A stretch of DNA of 64,000 bases from Branchiostoma floridae (Eukaryota > Chordata > Leptocardii > Amphioxiformes > Branchiostomatidae): NCBI RefSeq assembly GCF_000003815.2, contig NC_049979.1, positions 24,339,752-24,403,751 of the forward strand, written 5' to 3'. Position numbers and translations under genes: made by a program. The notes below the pieces were generated by a model, which was not told the origin of the DNA, searched no databases, and saw nothing but the letters and a program-made list of their open reading frames with translations. Positions 33,801 through 44,500 of this stretch are shown piece by piece (the stretch's first letter is position 1; each line of letters starts with the position of its first letter).

Positions 33801-34080
33801 TGTTTGCGAAGACGTCGGAGAAGAATGCGGGGTAGGTAGTGGGGTCCTCCATGTCTCCCGTCACTAACTTCACCTCCAGATAGTTCGGGCATTTCTCTTC
33901 CACCTGCCGTTTGGTTTCCTGTAGACCCTGTAGCGAGCGGCCTGTCAGCACCAGGCGGGAGCCCTCCCCTAGCCGCCCCGCCAACACCACGGCGATGCTG
34001 CGGCCCAGCCCGCGGCTACCTCCCGTCACGGCACAAAACGTGGCGGGGCCGAACACGGTTGATGAACCGGCGGACGACAT
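25652..34080 (-). CDS. SPR: Sepiapterin reductase (complete, 5 exons)
   Basis: Exons on the minus strand: 34080-33792, 27476-27325, 26851-26729, 26282-26170, 25778-25652; all have GT..AG and keep frame, giving 267 aa (human enzyme 261). SPR is a cytosolic NADPH-dependent short-chain reductase that performs the last step of tetrahydrobiopterin synthesis. Visible are the cofactor motif TGGSRGLG (19-26), the LTGRS NADPH-specificity stretch, HNAG (106-109, where many SDRs have NNAG), VVNISSGAA with the catalytic Ser (162/163), and YCSSK with the catalytic Tyr176 and Lys180. SPGPMVTDM and a C-terminal KFKSGAFLDVFD that aligns with the human FKSGAHVDFYD end follow. The start at 34080 was chosen because it gives the family's usual N-terminal length; an upstream in-frame Met exists near 34221. 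Intron 1 (6.3 kb) contains the rolling-stone-like exon. Confidence 0.93.
26965..27170 (-). repeat. Dispersed SINE-like repeat, copy 2
   Basis: Minus-strand match to 17575-17700, sharing GTTCTGCTGCAGTACCAA and ACCTTGACCTTTG. It lies in SPR intron 2. Confidence 0.6.
27709..27741. repeat. (TGAA)n microsatellite
   Basis: Seven to eight TGAA units, probably the tail of a decayed non-LTR element of the type ending in ATTC repeats. Confidence 0.8.
27880..28560 (+). repeat. Dispersed ~600-bp repeat, copy 1 (intact)
   Basis: From ACCACGCTACACACCAACTG through CTAGTGACCCAAAACAAAAA to GGCGACGCTTCTGTATCAGT, the sequence is repeated at 32088-32323 plus 33147-33350. The right end runs into AGAAGGTTATGTTTTGAGCG, a GTCT microsatellite and AGCAGCATAACTCGAGAAG. 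Confidence 0.75.
29335..30171 (-). CDS. Rolling-stone-like multi-pass membrane protein, large 3' exon
   Basis: One open exon of 278 codons plus TAG (29335-29337) starts after a TTGTTTTCAG acceptor with WLSNRNQLPFVLYR. Five or six hydrophobic segments are visible (approximate exon residues 13-35, 44-66, 118-142, 155-200 as two, 226-255). Family signs are the conserved aromatic/Arg first segment, ITILFWGLV, HIMNAVTIVIDVMVSGLPCR with HFVYPL, and IYSPLDYGGNPVLA, as in Drosophila rolling stone (rost), a myoblast-fusion-associated membrane protein. Rost-family proteins are about 275 aa, so only a short N-terminal exon should be missing. I could not identify it; an in-frame Met at 30210 in the intron could be an alternative start. 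The exon is nested in SPR intron 1 on the same strand. Confidence 0.8.
   Translation of the reverse strand, partial: WLSNRNQLPFVLYRAAVCVYQVIAFSIIHGVLILLPQEILWIHLTEWCYVLLTLHILLSATLCFIDYYKSRSQREATSDENLSSDVVMATGSTISPTTTGGGTIQTSVDQDSAQNLQIPWQYKLCWVLHNVAFAAGILITILFWGLVGGADNSAQDRDILIHIMNAVTIVIDVMVSGLPCRLLHFVYPLIFGAVYLLFTVIYWAAGGIGKDELPYIYSPLDYGGNPVLAAIVAVLAVVVAMPLCHCVVFALALTRESLANLLKRRSSRDSQNVEVTAL
30410..30545 (-). pseudogene. Partial duplicate of the rolling-stone exon start and its intron
   Basis: 30410-30461 repeats the first ~50 bp of the rolling-stone exon (WLS then a changed, short frame). 30462-30545 repeats the preceding intron (ACTGAAA..., GAGCGTGAGAAAG, AGTGTTTAT). The repeat is about 290 bp upstream of the real boundary in gene orientation and carries its own CAG acceptor. 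Confidence 0.7.
30585..30870. repeat. GT, TA and CT microsatellite cluster
   Basis: (GT)n at 30588-30630, TA runs at 30628-30640 and 30846-30862, and (CT)n at 30730-30848. The open frames across it are simple-repeat translations. Confidence 0.9.
31440..32080. other. Unassigned intronic stretch with a dispersed motif
   Basis: TCTGCGAGCTCCAAATGGAC at 31514 with ATTTTCGGCC after it recurs inverted near 46920-46955 and partly at 34270. I see no gene in the stretch. Confidence 0.45.
32088..33360 (+). repeat. Dispersed ~600-bp repeat, copy 2, split by an insertion
   Basis: The left part 32088-32323 and right part 33147-33350 match 27905-28360 in order. Between them lies 32324-33147, including an N run (32324-32537), an A/G-rich stretch and a right end with AATGAATGAATGACCTTTAT. 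That end looks like the 3' tail of a non-LTR element in minus orientation. This is a nested insertion. Confidence 0.7.
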
Positions 34081-34307
34081 GGTTAAAACCCTTGGGATCT
34101 TGTGGTCCTTGAGTTGTAGAGTAGCGTTGTCAAAAATGTATGTATTCCGTGTAAACGGTATGTAAACTTCCGTATGACCTTTGTACAAGCTGACCTTTGC
34201 ACTTTTGACTCCAGGGTACATTAGTCTCAGCCGGCGTCACACAGCAGGAAAATAGCTCACGAAACGGGTCTGCGAGCTCCAAACGGACACAGACATATAC
34301 ATAAACA

Positions 34308-34360
<53 letters not shown>

Positions 34361-35554
34361 GCGCGCGCACGCACGCACACGCACGCACAACACAGACACA
34401 CTGCGGGTTTTGAGAGAGCAAAAACCTGCCTCTAGTTTCGGTCCCATCCATAGGCGCCGCCATAAGTCAGGATATATCAGCCGATATCTTCTCATCTTTT
34501 ACCCGAGCGTCATGGTGGTATAGTCGATAGTCATATGATACTCGAGGTAAAACATACAGAAGGAGGGAGGTGCTTTTGACTTTGAGGCATGGACAACTTT
34601 CACGTCGCATAAAGCCTGAACGGCTTACGCAAAAGCCACCAAATTTGGTGTCCTTTCTTTAAACCAAGGGAAATCGTTACTTAATGATTCTAAAAGTATA
34701 CAGACAAGCACCTTGTAATTTGTACACACAGAGTAAATATTGTGACACTTTTGCATTTTAACATTATGCAAACCTGAGACTTGAGACATAAAGATAGGAC
34801 ACTGCTTCAATTATTCATTTATTTATGTTTATTTCAGGCACATGACCCATAGCACAACATTAAAAAAAGTATAAGTATCATCAATTGATAGGAAACTTCT
34901 ACATACATAGTGGTAAATGATACGGTTTTTCATGTCCATGTCGTATGTAAACTTAAAAGCAAAGGAATGATACTGGTTACAAATTAGGTCATAACTTGCA
35001 TAGATTATGAGAATGCATCATTAGTACATGATAATAGTACATTAATTTATGGGAAAGAACTGTAATTGATACAGAGTAACAATATTTGCAAAACATTTCT
35101 AGGGTACTCTGAATCTTCTTGTAAACCGAATCGCAACTGCAAACACCCTGCCATTGCAAATGTGTTCTGCAGATTCCTGTCTATAACGTTAGTACTCATT
35201 GATTTAAGACATAGAAAATGCGTGCGCATAACGGTAAGACAAATCCCTTGTCACAAATGATTATTCGTAATACATACATGTATATTATTCGGGCTTTACG
35301 TCTTCGCTTATTGTCGTTACAAATTGTGTTTCCCCCTTCGAGCGTTATGTGCCTCAGCAGGGCCTACTCTATGAAAACGGTCCTAAACTCAACATTCAAG
35401 ATTCTTTTAAGCCTCATTTAATGCAAATCTAGAATACATTTTCTCATGTCCAAAGTATAACTACATGATCAGATATACGATGGTTGCCTGGTTGCTACAA
35501 TGGTTGGAATAGGTTGCCTGTCCTTCGTGTTGAAGAGATTTCTTTCGTGGAGTG
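34081..35554. other. Spacer between NRF-6-like and SPR genes (same strand)
   Basis: A (CA)n tract with CG-rich flank lies at 34308-34388. Nothing else was recognised in about 1.5 kb. It must hold the SPR promoter and the 3' end of the upstream NRF-6-like transcript. Confidence 0.5.
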
Positions 35555-38500
35555 TTATTTGTTGAAGATGATTTTCTCCAATCCCACGAATGGTGTCTCC
35601 ACTGCCACACACGTCAGGAAGGCCAGACCGAAGGATAGAGTCAAGTGTCCCAAGAAGAAATAGACCTGGAAAAGTCAAACGAACATTAATATTGAAAGTC
35701 AGCCAACCGATGTGTCTGCGCGTGTGTGTCTGTCTGTCTGTGTGTGTGTTGTAGAGTAGCGTGTGTGTCTGTGTGTGTGTGCATGTGTCTGTGTCTATGT
35801 GTGTCTATATGTGTGTGTGTCTGTGTGAGTGTGTGTTTGTGAGAGTCTGTGTGTTTGTGTGTGTGTGTGTGTGTCGGAGTGTGCGTGTGTGTGTGAGCAG
35901 CTGCAAATGGATCTTTATAATATTTGAAAGTGACTGGGGATCGGGAAAATGAAGGACATGTTGGATTATGGGTCTTAATGGCTTTCTAAGATACTGCAGC
36001 GGAGATTCCTGTTTTGAATCTCGTGTTCTGGACATGCTATAATCGTGACTTTATGGCGGTATTAGCTCTTGTGGAAAGAGCAAGTGGTGTAGGTTCGGGC
36101 CTCCCAGCGGCTTGAAACTGCAGCTGCAGGGGCCATTTGACTCTCAATCTTTGAAGGAGAAGGACCCAAGAAGGGGTTCCCTGATCGTCATGATCTTTCT
36201 TATGTAGTTAGAATACTGATGGCGTACACAATCGAATGCTAAGGAAAGTAAAAATATGAAACCCTAGATCTAGTTTGTATTTTATCAATTTAGTATTCCC
36301 TCATCCTATTCACTAGTATGGAGTTTTCGCTCAGATTAGCGCAAAGGCATGCACTGATAGATAGATTGAATAAAGTACACAGTGTATGTACTTTCAAGTC
36401 ATTTTGTCTTACAGAATTGTAACGCTAGTTCACCTTTATCCGCAGGGTAACCTACATCCGTTGCTATCAAAACAGGGTATTTAAGGATTACAAGTCGACA
36501 GACGCTGCAATAGTTTGAAAATATTTTGAGAATATTGTAATTTGAAGCTACAGTTCGTCGACTTGATATCCCCAAATACAGTTTTTAAAACTAAACGGAT
36601 TTAGGTTACCCGGCGGATAAAGGTGAAGCAGCGCTACATTAACGCACCATAGTGAAATTGGAGAAGTGGATGGGCCCCTCCATGGAGAGGTATACCACTA
36701 ACACCAGCTGTTGATGTAACATGTAGGCACAGTAGTTCAGTCGGCTCAGGGGCACCCAGCCGTGCCAGGACAGAATGGTGTCCACCACTCCTGTAGGGAA
36801 CAAAGTACATTAGGCCACATCGACTCAATTTTATGGATGACATCCTCGAAAAAAAAGAATAATTCAGAAAAAAACTTAAGGCTGTTGACTTGTAACGACA
36901 TAAGCCAAGTTTTAATTAAAATATCATTGTGTTTCGTGGAATGGAACAACAGTTGTTACATGACTAACGTAAGTAGGACTATGAATCTAAATAATATCTA
37001 TGTAACGTTACCTCCGTATCCATGATGACATGCTACAACCACCCAGCCAAGCGCCATGGCCCAGACGGTACGGTGGACAGTCAGGTACAGCACGTTCTCG
37101 GCTTCCGTCTGGAGGGTAGTGCCGATGTATATGCCGTACGTTGCATACAACACAGCCACGGCAGAGGCGGCAGCAACAAGCCAACCAATAGTCATCAGCA
37201 GGCTCATGGTCTGGTGCAGAAAGATGTGAACAGAAATAAATACAATCGTTGGTGTCCTAATTATGTTACAATTTTAAACTTTATATCCGTACACAAAACA
37301 AAGCGCTTACCAGCAAGCTTTCGATCAGTCATCTGATCCTTTTCAAGTTGAAATTACAAAAAGCCTATTTCACACATCCAGACCGGAAGTATGACGTCAG
37401 CAATGGGTCAAAGGTGTTTGGAAGTCGGTATCGGCCCCCGTCTCGGTTGACGGAAGATTGATGGGCTCTGATGTAAATGACCTCTTTCACTCCCCTGAGA
37501 AAGCAACCCTGTCTTGGTTGTTTACATCAAGTTTATATTGCTGTTATAATTTATCTAGTTGATATCATTTTCTTCCCATTACAGTATTGTTATTTATCTT
37601 CGGATCCGTGGTTTACGTTACTTTGTATCTGTTTAAGCTTGTTTCAGTTACTGCTTTATGAGTTTATTTATGTTTATTTGAAATGCGGATCCTGCGAAAA
37701 GAGCTCTGCAACAGACCTGAGTCAGCCTACAGATGTGCCCTATGTGGCAGAGACTGCCATTTTCGTATAGGACTGTTTAGCCACAGTCGACGCTGTAGGG
37801 CTGATATCAATTAGGATTTTACCATGGTCAATATTGACCGAAGAAGGCCATATATTTGAAATGCAACAAAAAAGGAAAGAAATCCCACTGCACCTAACGT
37901 TATCTATTCAGAATGTATGGTTATGTGCTCGTTCAGACAACGCGCTGTCAGTCTCGGAGGCCGGGCAATTGAACCTAACTTCAATTGTCCAATTGATGTT
38001 TCTACATTACGTTTATCTTAGATTTGAGCCAAGTCCAGCTGTATAGTACGCGGAAGTTTTAAAGCGTATTGTCATATCGATGTTTTTATGATATATGCCC
38101 AGTTGTAATATGTGGTTTTCCATGCTTGTATTGTAACGTTACATTGTTCGTAATTTAGCTTTTAGTTGCGATGTATCACGTTTCAATAAATCTTTCAGTC
38201 ATTCATTCATCCATTCATTCATTCATCCATTCATTCATTCGAACATGTGTTTGACTCACGATGCTCCTTGTCTGTTTCCTTTTCATCTTAACCAACAGCC
38301 AGCCAACAGCAACTCCCACCAAGTACGGCCCGATACGACAGTATGGCTTGCCATAGTACGTAACAAAGTCCCTGCAGACGAAATACAGTTAAAAGATGGT
38401 TGGATGCTAGCAATGGATAGTTATGTTTGTGAAATCCTCTACAGCAATGTAAAAAATGAATACAAAAGATTCACATGACAGCAATTATCTTATCAATCGA

Positions 38501-41500
38501 AACATTCTGGCAATTTTGAGGCAAATCGATCTTGGACGGCCGAGCAAGGCGGGGTTAGAGGCTCATGCTGCTTAATATTCATGAGCATCCTTTGTTTACT
38601 CGTGATCCTCGGCCCTAATTGTCCTACGATGTCATTGGTCAGAAGGTCAGGTGATCTCTCATATCACCATATAAGGATGACCGTGGAGTGATCTATGTGC
38701 AGACAATTTGGTTCTCCGTCAGCCTAGGCCACGCTTTTCTTCGTTCCCGACCACAGCGGCTTCCCCGAGGAAATTGTCTACAAGCTTCGATTTGAGGACA
38801 GCCACGTTTGCCTAGAAATGCTTTATCCGTGGTCCCTTTTCTTCAGAAGGGAAAATGAAGGTTTGGTGAAATGTTGACATTTGTTTTACGTGCTTTATTC
38901 GTTGAGGGGAAATTTCCGTGCCCACGTGTTATGCGCTGACATTCTTTGTTGCCTTTTCGTGTGCTTGTCTTCGCCCAGCGTCGACATTTGACTCCGTTTT
39001 GTTTCAGTTTTCTTCTCTTGTAGTTCCCCAAGAATTTAGCTTGACGAGATACTTTTGGGGGCATGTTGTCAAGATGAACGATTTTCCTTTGTTCTCAGCT
39101 ACGTATACGATGGCCAGCCGCCAGGTGCAGAATGTGTTTCCACTAATTAACTTGGAGCGTTTCTTTCCTAGGGAAGCCGCACTGGTCATTAAGATTTGTG
39201 GAAGATTTGAGGTGTGCGATATGTTTTATGTGTGTCTTTTACTGTTTTATCTGCCAGAAGTTTAGAAAGTCAAATGTGGTGCAGACTGCAGGGGTTACCA
39301 CGAGGCCAGGACACACGTTGACTTAATTAATTTCCCATCACCTGCATTCCTTGTTGGTTTGCCTTGTTTTCATTATTACCGGGTTAGGGAGCGTTTGGAT
39401 GATTAGGTGTTAATTATTTGTTGGGATTTTCGTTTTCTTTCTGACGTTTGTTCATCGGCTCGAGCAAGGAGGATTGGCGAGTGGGAGACGCAGGTTTTCA
39501 CATGTTTGTTCTGAGTTATTTTTCACAGATCTCCTGGCCGACGACAGAATTGACGTTATCACGAGGCCAGACTTCATATGCAGATTTTGCCGGCTCTGCT
39601 GTCAGGAATTAGCGACACCGTGCTGCACGTGGACAAGTTCTTCAGATTCCTGATTTTTTTTTCGGTGGTTGGTGGAAAACGTTTACGGTTACGTAAGCTT
39701 TGCTTTCGATTGAATTTGTTTCAGAGGATACGTTGAATTATTAGATTGTGTATGGGGGTTTGATGTTGTTTTATTTTCGCTGGGGAAACTGTTGTATTCC
39801 GCATTTCGAGTTCCTCTCTTTGGCATGGTTGGGTTTACGTGTGTGCCAGTTGTGGTTTGGAAGTTGTTTGGGAGCTGTATAAAAGGCTGCCTGGGAGGCA
39901 TGTTATCGGCACGTTGTGGCCCTTTGTAACCAGGATAGCGCAGTGTGGTTGGTTTGTTTGGGAACTTGAGAGAATGTTACAACGTTGTTTTGCCACATTG
40001 CGCTAGTTAACTATGTACGTCTTTGGTTTACCAGTCCCTACGGTAGCCGGTACGAGCCAGTCCTTTCCTGGTTACCTGATTGAGAGAGGAGACGGCGGCG
40101 CCGGCCGGCTTCGGTTCATCAGGCGGCTCCAGTCCTGGTTCGCGCGGCGGCGGCACCGAGTCAGCAGGCTGCTCCAGTCCCGGTTCGCGCAGTCAGCAAG
40201 CGATTCCAGCCCTCGGGCCTTGAGCTGTGGTGGCACTAGCGGTTTTTGGTTTTTTGTTTCGTTACCACGGGTTTCTGGGTTTGTTTGCTATTGTCTGCAT
40301 TGTTTTCTCCAGTAGATTTTCTATGCTAAGTTTTTTGTTAGTTTGTTGTTTTGTTTGTTGTTGTTTTTTTTTTTAGGCTTTGTAACCAGGCAGCAGTGTG
40401 GTAGGTTTGGTATGGAAGAGAGAATATTAATGTTGCAACGTTTGTTTTTGCCATCTGTGTTTAGGCTTTAATAACTACGTATGTCTTTGTTAATAGCTCC
40501 CGCAACGACTTTAGGAGACGGATTGACGGCGTCGGCTTAGCAGGCGGCTCCAGTCCCGGAGTTGGTGGCTCCGAGTCAGCAGTCGGCTCCAGTCCTGGTT
40601 CACGTGGCGGTGCCAAGGCAGCAAGCACCAGTCCTGGTCCTAGCAGTGGTGGCTCCGAGTCAGCTGGCGATTCTTTGATTTCTTCCGTTGTTGTCTTTGT
40701 TCGTAGTCGTTACTAAGCAGTTCCCCGGTTTCGACGCTAGGTCGTTGGGGTGTAAAGTCGTTCCCCGGGTTCGACACTAAGTCGTTGGGGGTGTAAACTA
40801 TTGCTCCCCGGTTTCGACACTAAGTCGTTGGGGGTGTAAACTATTGTTCCCCGGTTTCGACACTAAGTCGTTGGGGGTGTAAAGTATTGTCCCCCGGTTT
40901 CGACACTAAGTCGTTGGGGGTGTAAAGTATTGTTCCCCGGTTTCGACACTAAGTCGTTGGGGTGTAAAGTATCGTTCCCCGGTTTCGACACTAAGTCGTT
41001 GGGGGTGTAAACTATTGCTCCCCGGTTTCGACACTAAGTCGTTGGGGTGTAAACTATTGTTCCCCGGTTTCGACACTAAGTCGTTGGGGGTGTAAAGTAT
41101 TGTCCCCCGGTTTCGACACTAAGTCGTTGGGGGTGTAAACTATTGTTCCCCGGTTTCGACACTAAGTCGTTGGGGTGTAAAGTATCGTTCCCCGGTTTCG
41201 ACACTAAGTCGTTGGGGGTGTAAACTATTGCTCCCCGGTTTCGACACTAAGTCGTTGGGGTATAAACTTTAGTTCCCTGGTTCGGCACTAAGTCGTTACG
41301 GGTTATTTTTGTGTAGAATTTGTTAAGTATCGATGTTTGTTTCGATGCTAGACCTATTGGTTGATGTGAAGAGGCGAGATAACGTGTAAGTAAAAGAAGT
41401 GTTTGTGCGTGGCATGTTACTGACAGGAATTGCAAGCTCTGATTCAGCGCACAGATATTGAAGAGACAGACCAGGCTACGGAGCTTCTGTTTAATCGAAG

Positions 41501-44500
41501 CACGGACGTAAGCAACAAGATGAAGCCCGGAATTCCGACCCCTGTTACATCATCTACTCTCTGACTGCAGGAGCTCCCGTGGAGGGGCCAGCGAGGCATC
41601 GTCTGAGTTTGGATATTGTTGTAAAGAAGATGTTGTTTGGTTTGATATGACTATATCTAGGTTATAAAATAGAAAATTGAAGATTGTATAGACTTTAATA
41701 AACTTGGATAGGCAAATGGCATATATGTATTTATATGTTTTGTATATACGTGAATTCACCTGATGTTTTCAGGTTATTAATAAAGAACTTTGTTGTGTGG
41801 TGCGTCTCTTTTCTGTAGCATGTTCTTTCTTAGTTTGCTGATGGTTAAAAAGTTTTCAGTTTTGAGAGGCTTTTGTCGTGCTCATAGTCTTAGTTTATTT
41901 ATTCTTAAACGAGGCGGTGTAAAGTGCTGGGGTAAATGGTGATCTATATTACGAGCTTGATAGTTGATTTACATATTGCGAACGGCACCAGATAATGGTT
42001 TGTGTAAATTGAGTTGAGAGTGGGAATAGTTGATGATTTATATAACTTGACATGAGAGTGAGAACAGAGGTTGGTTTGTTAGTATGAAAGAAGATTGGGG
42101 ATTGTATAGCGTGAAATGAGAGTGGGGATAAATGATAGATTGAATAAAATGAAATGAGAGTTGGGGTAAGTTATGGTTTAAGAAGAAGACTCTGCTCTAC
42201 TTAGACACACTGGGCGTGTTTTAGGGAAGGTAAGGGCAGAAGTAACAAGTGCAACTAGTGCGGAAGACGGCAATCTCCGCATCATCTATTCACCTACACC
42301 GGAGGACCAATGATTACGCAGGATAATTAGGAAACTAATTGTCCTACGATGTCATTGGTCAGAAGGTCAGGTGATCTCTCATATCACCATATAAGGATGA
42401 CCGTGGAGTGATCTATGTGCAGACAATTTGGTTCTCCGGCTGCCGCTAGGCCTAAAGCGACCCACCCAGCCCGCCCTAACACATTTTCCTCGGGGAAGCA
42501 CGCGACCGCTCAGGAGCGGTCGCATTAGAAACCATGAAACTTTAGGCTTCAGACGGCAATCTCCGCATCATCTATTCACCTACACCGGAGGACCAATGAT
42601 TACGCAGGATAATTAGGAAACGAATAGTCATGATCATGCTCCGGGCACGTGTTGCAGGGCGGACGGAGCAGTTAATTAATATTCATGAGTCCAAACACCC
42701 CGTGGCAGTCCAACTCAGCCAACGTGTTGACTGGTCCTCCCAGAGGAACTAAACAATACCACAGCATGTCAGCATTGACTACTGTAATTCTTGAAATTCT
42801 CGCGTCTGGAAATTATAGCGTTTTGGGGAAAATGGAGTAACTCGCGTCACTTAATTTTAGCGTTGTGAAGGAGCCGCTAAATTTTCAGTCGGATGTGTGA
42901 AAAAATAGCATGAATATCACCAAAACCCTCGATAGTTTACATGCCTAAAGTCCGAAAAATACATGACTAGAAATAACATACACGCCAGCGCTGCGTGTGG
43001 TTCTGAATAATAAACAACTTCCGTACCGACGCGGTGATTTCAAAACGCGCTTGACGGCCGCCGACTCTGGCCGGCCGGCGGCCCGCTAAATTTTGACGGA
43101 CATAGCCGACCTAACGATGACAACAGCCCACTTGATACTGCTGTCGTGAATAAGGAAGCTGAGAAAGCCATACAGGCGGCGAACAGCGAGAAAAAACGTA
43201 GCGGGAACCACCACCATACTCCGGAAGCAGGACCAAGATTGCGAAATTTGGTAGCGAAAACTTGTGAGGGACGTCAGCGAATCTCGAATCGGCCACGCAT
43301 TCGATCAAAAAGACGTTTCTGGAAGAAGTCGCCCGCCATGGAACGAACAAGATCGCAAACTTTTCACACAAAAAACATCGCCAGACTTGAAGGTTGCCGA
43401 CCTCGATGCGGCACCGCAGAAATAATTTTTGTGAGAACATGCGGCGCAGGGTCGGCGCCATTTTGAAAGTTGATTGTTGTTGTTTGTACGCTTGGGTGGC
43501 GGCGGATTCTTGTAATGAGGGTTTGATTCCGAATTGTTCGTAGCTCACAAAAAAACACGCCTTACATATTGCGCTTTGACGCTATGAATTTGACTGTATT
43601 TCTGCCTAGAAATTCGTAGATTTACACCAAATATTCCGTAGTGGCTTTGTATTTTTTTCTGCGACGCCATTTTTGCTGTTGTTGTCTGCACGCTAAGATG
43701 ACGCGGACATTTTCTAAGTCTTGTGTAACATCGTAGCACAACGTGAACTTCGTAACTGTTTTGTATATTTTATGGACAAACTTCTAAATCGTAGCGTAGA
43801 ATAATATTGATAAATACGATTGTGTAAATATGCAGCTCAGTTCGTAACGAATTTGTGTTGTTTGCGTCAGCAATGACTCAGCATGCTTTCACTGCATTTT
43901 GTAAAAGAAATGACGACAAACTTTCCATTTAAATATATGTTTTATTTCTTGAAGAACGACGAACTTCTTGTTCCTGTGTGAATTACTAGTGTAATGTGTG
44001 CACGTTTTTGTAAAGGATAAGAGTTATATCGTGACCGTATATAACAAAACCAGAAATCGGTGCCGCGACATTAGAGGGAGGGGGGCGGTGGTGAATTCGC
44101 GTAATGAAAAAGTCGCGTAATGAAAATTTAGCGCTCGACTAGTGGGCGCTAAAAACGCTAAAATTAAGTTACCGCAATAAAATCAAGAATTACAGTATAT
44201 ATCAAGAACGCTAAAGTCAGGATTAATACATAGTGAATCAGTCATGTACGTCACCGCCTTTGCTATGACGCGTTGTGCTCTGTCATTTCAGGAATACTAA
44301 ACGGTATCCTTACCCGTCAGGTGCTTTCATATCATAGTGCCAAGTGAGCACTGCAGTGGTGATGAAGCTAGCCAACAGGACAGCCAGCTGCACAGCAATC
44401 CCCAATATCTGCCATCTGGGAGTAAGCAAGTTTTATCATGTGCAAAACGTAGCCACGGGTCTCATATGTCTTTCTGAGGGAAGGAATCTAAGTAGGTATT

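Larger units (their letters stand above)
38616..42621 (+). mobile_element. Non-autonomous element with split direct repeats (DIRS/Ngaro-like architecture)
   Basis: A1 (38616-38718), body, B1 (42265-42335), A2 (42336-42438), 112-bp linker, B2 (42551-42621). A1 and A2 appear identical over 103 bp, B1 and B2 over 71 bp, and B1 abuts A2 exactly. This is the same layout as the 4573-9752 element, but the repeat sequences differ. No reverse transcriptase or recombinase frame is seen in the 3.5-kb body. It holds instead a 455-bp duplication with Ser/Gly/Pro-rich coding-like stretches (39921-40680) and a 42-bp minisatellite (40718-41300). It sits in intron 12 of the NRF-6-like gene. Orientation is assigned by analogy with the other element. 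Confidence 0.8.

Noticed and set aside
34257-34495. Cys-Val-rich minus-strand frames
   Set aside because: Translation of a CA/CG microsatellite upstream of SPR.
43111-43548. 145-codon minus-strand frame in the TACTGTAATTCTTGA element
   Set aside because: No transposase motif and no repeats of domain character. An overlapping frame on the other strand is equally open in GC-richer DNA.
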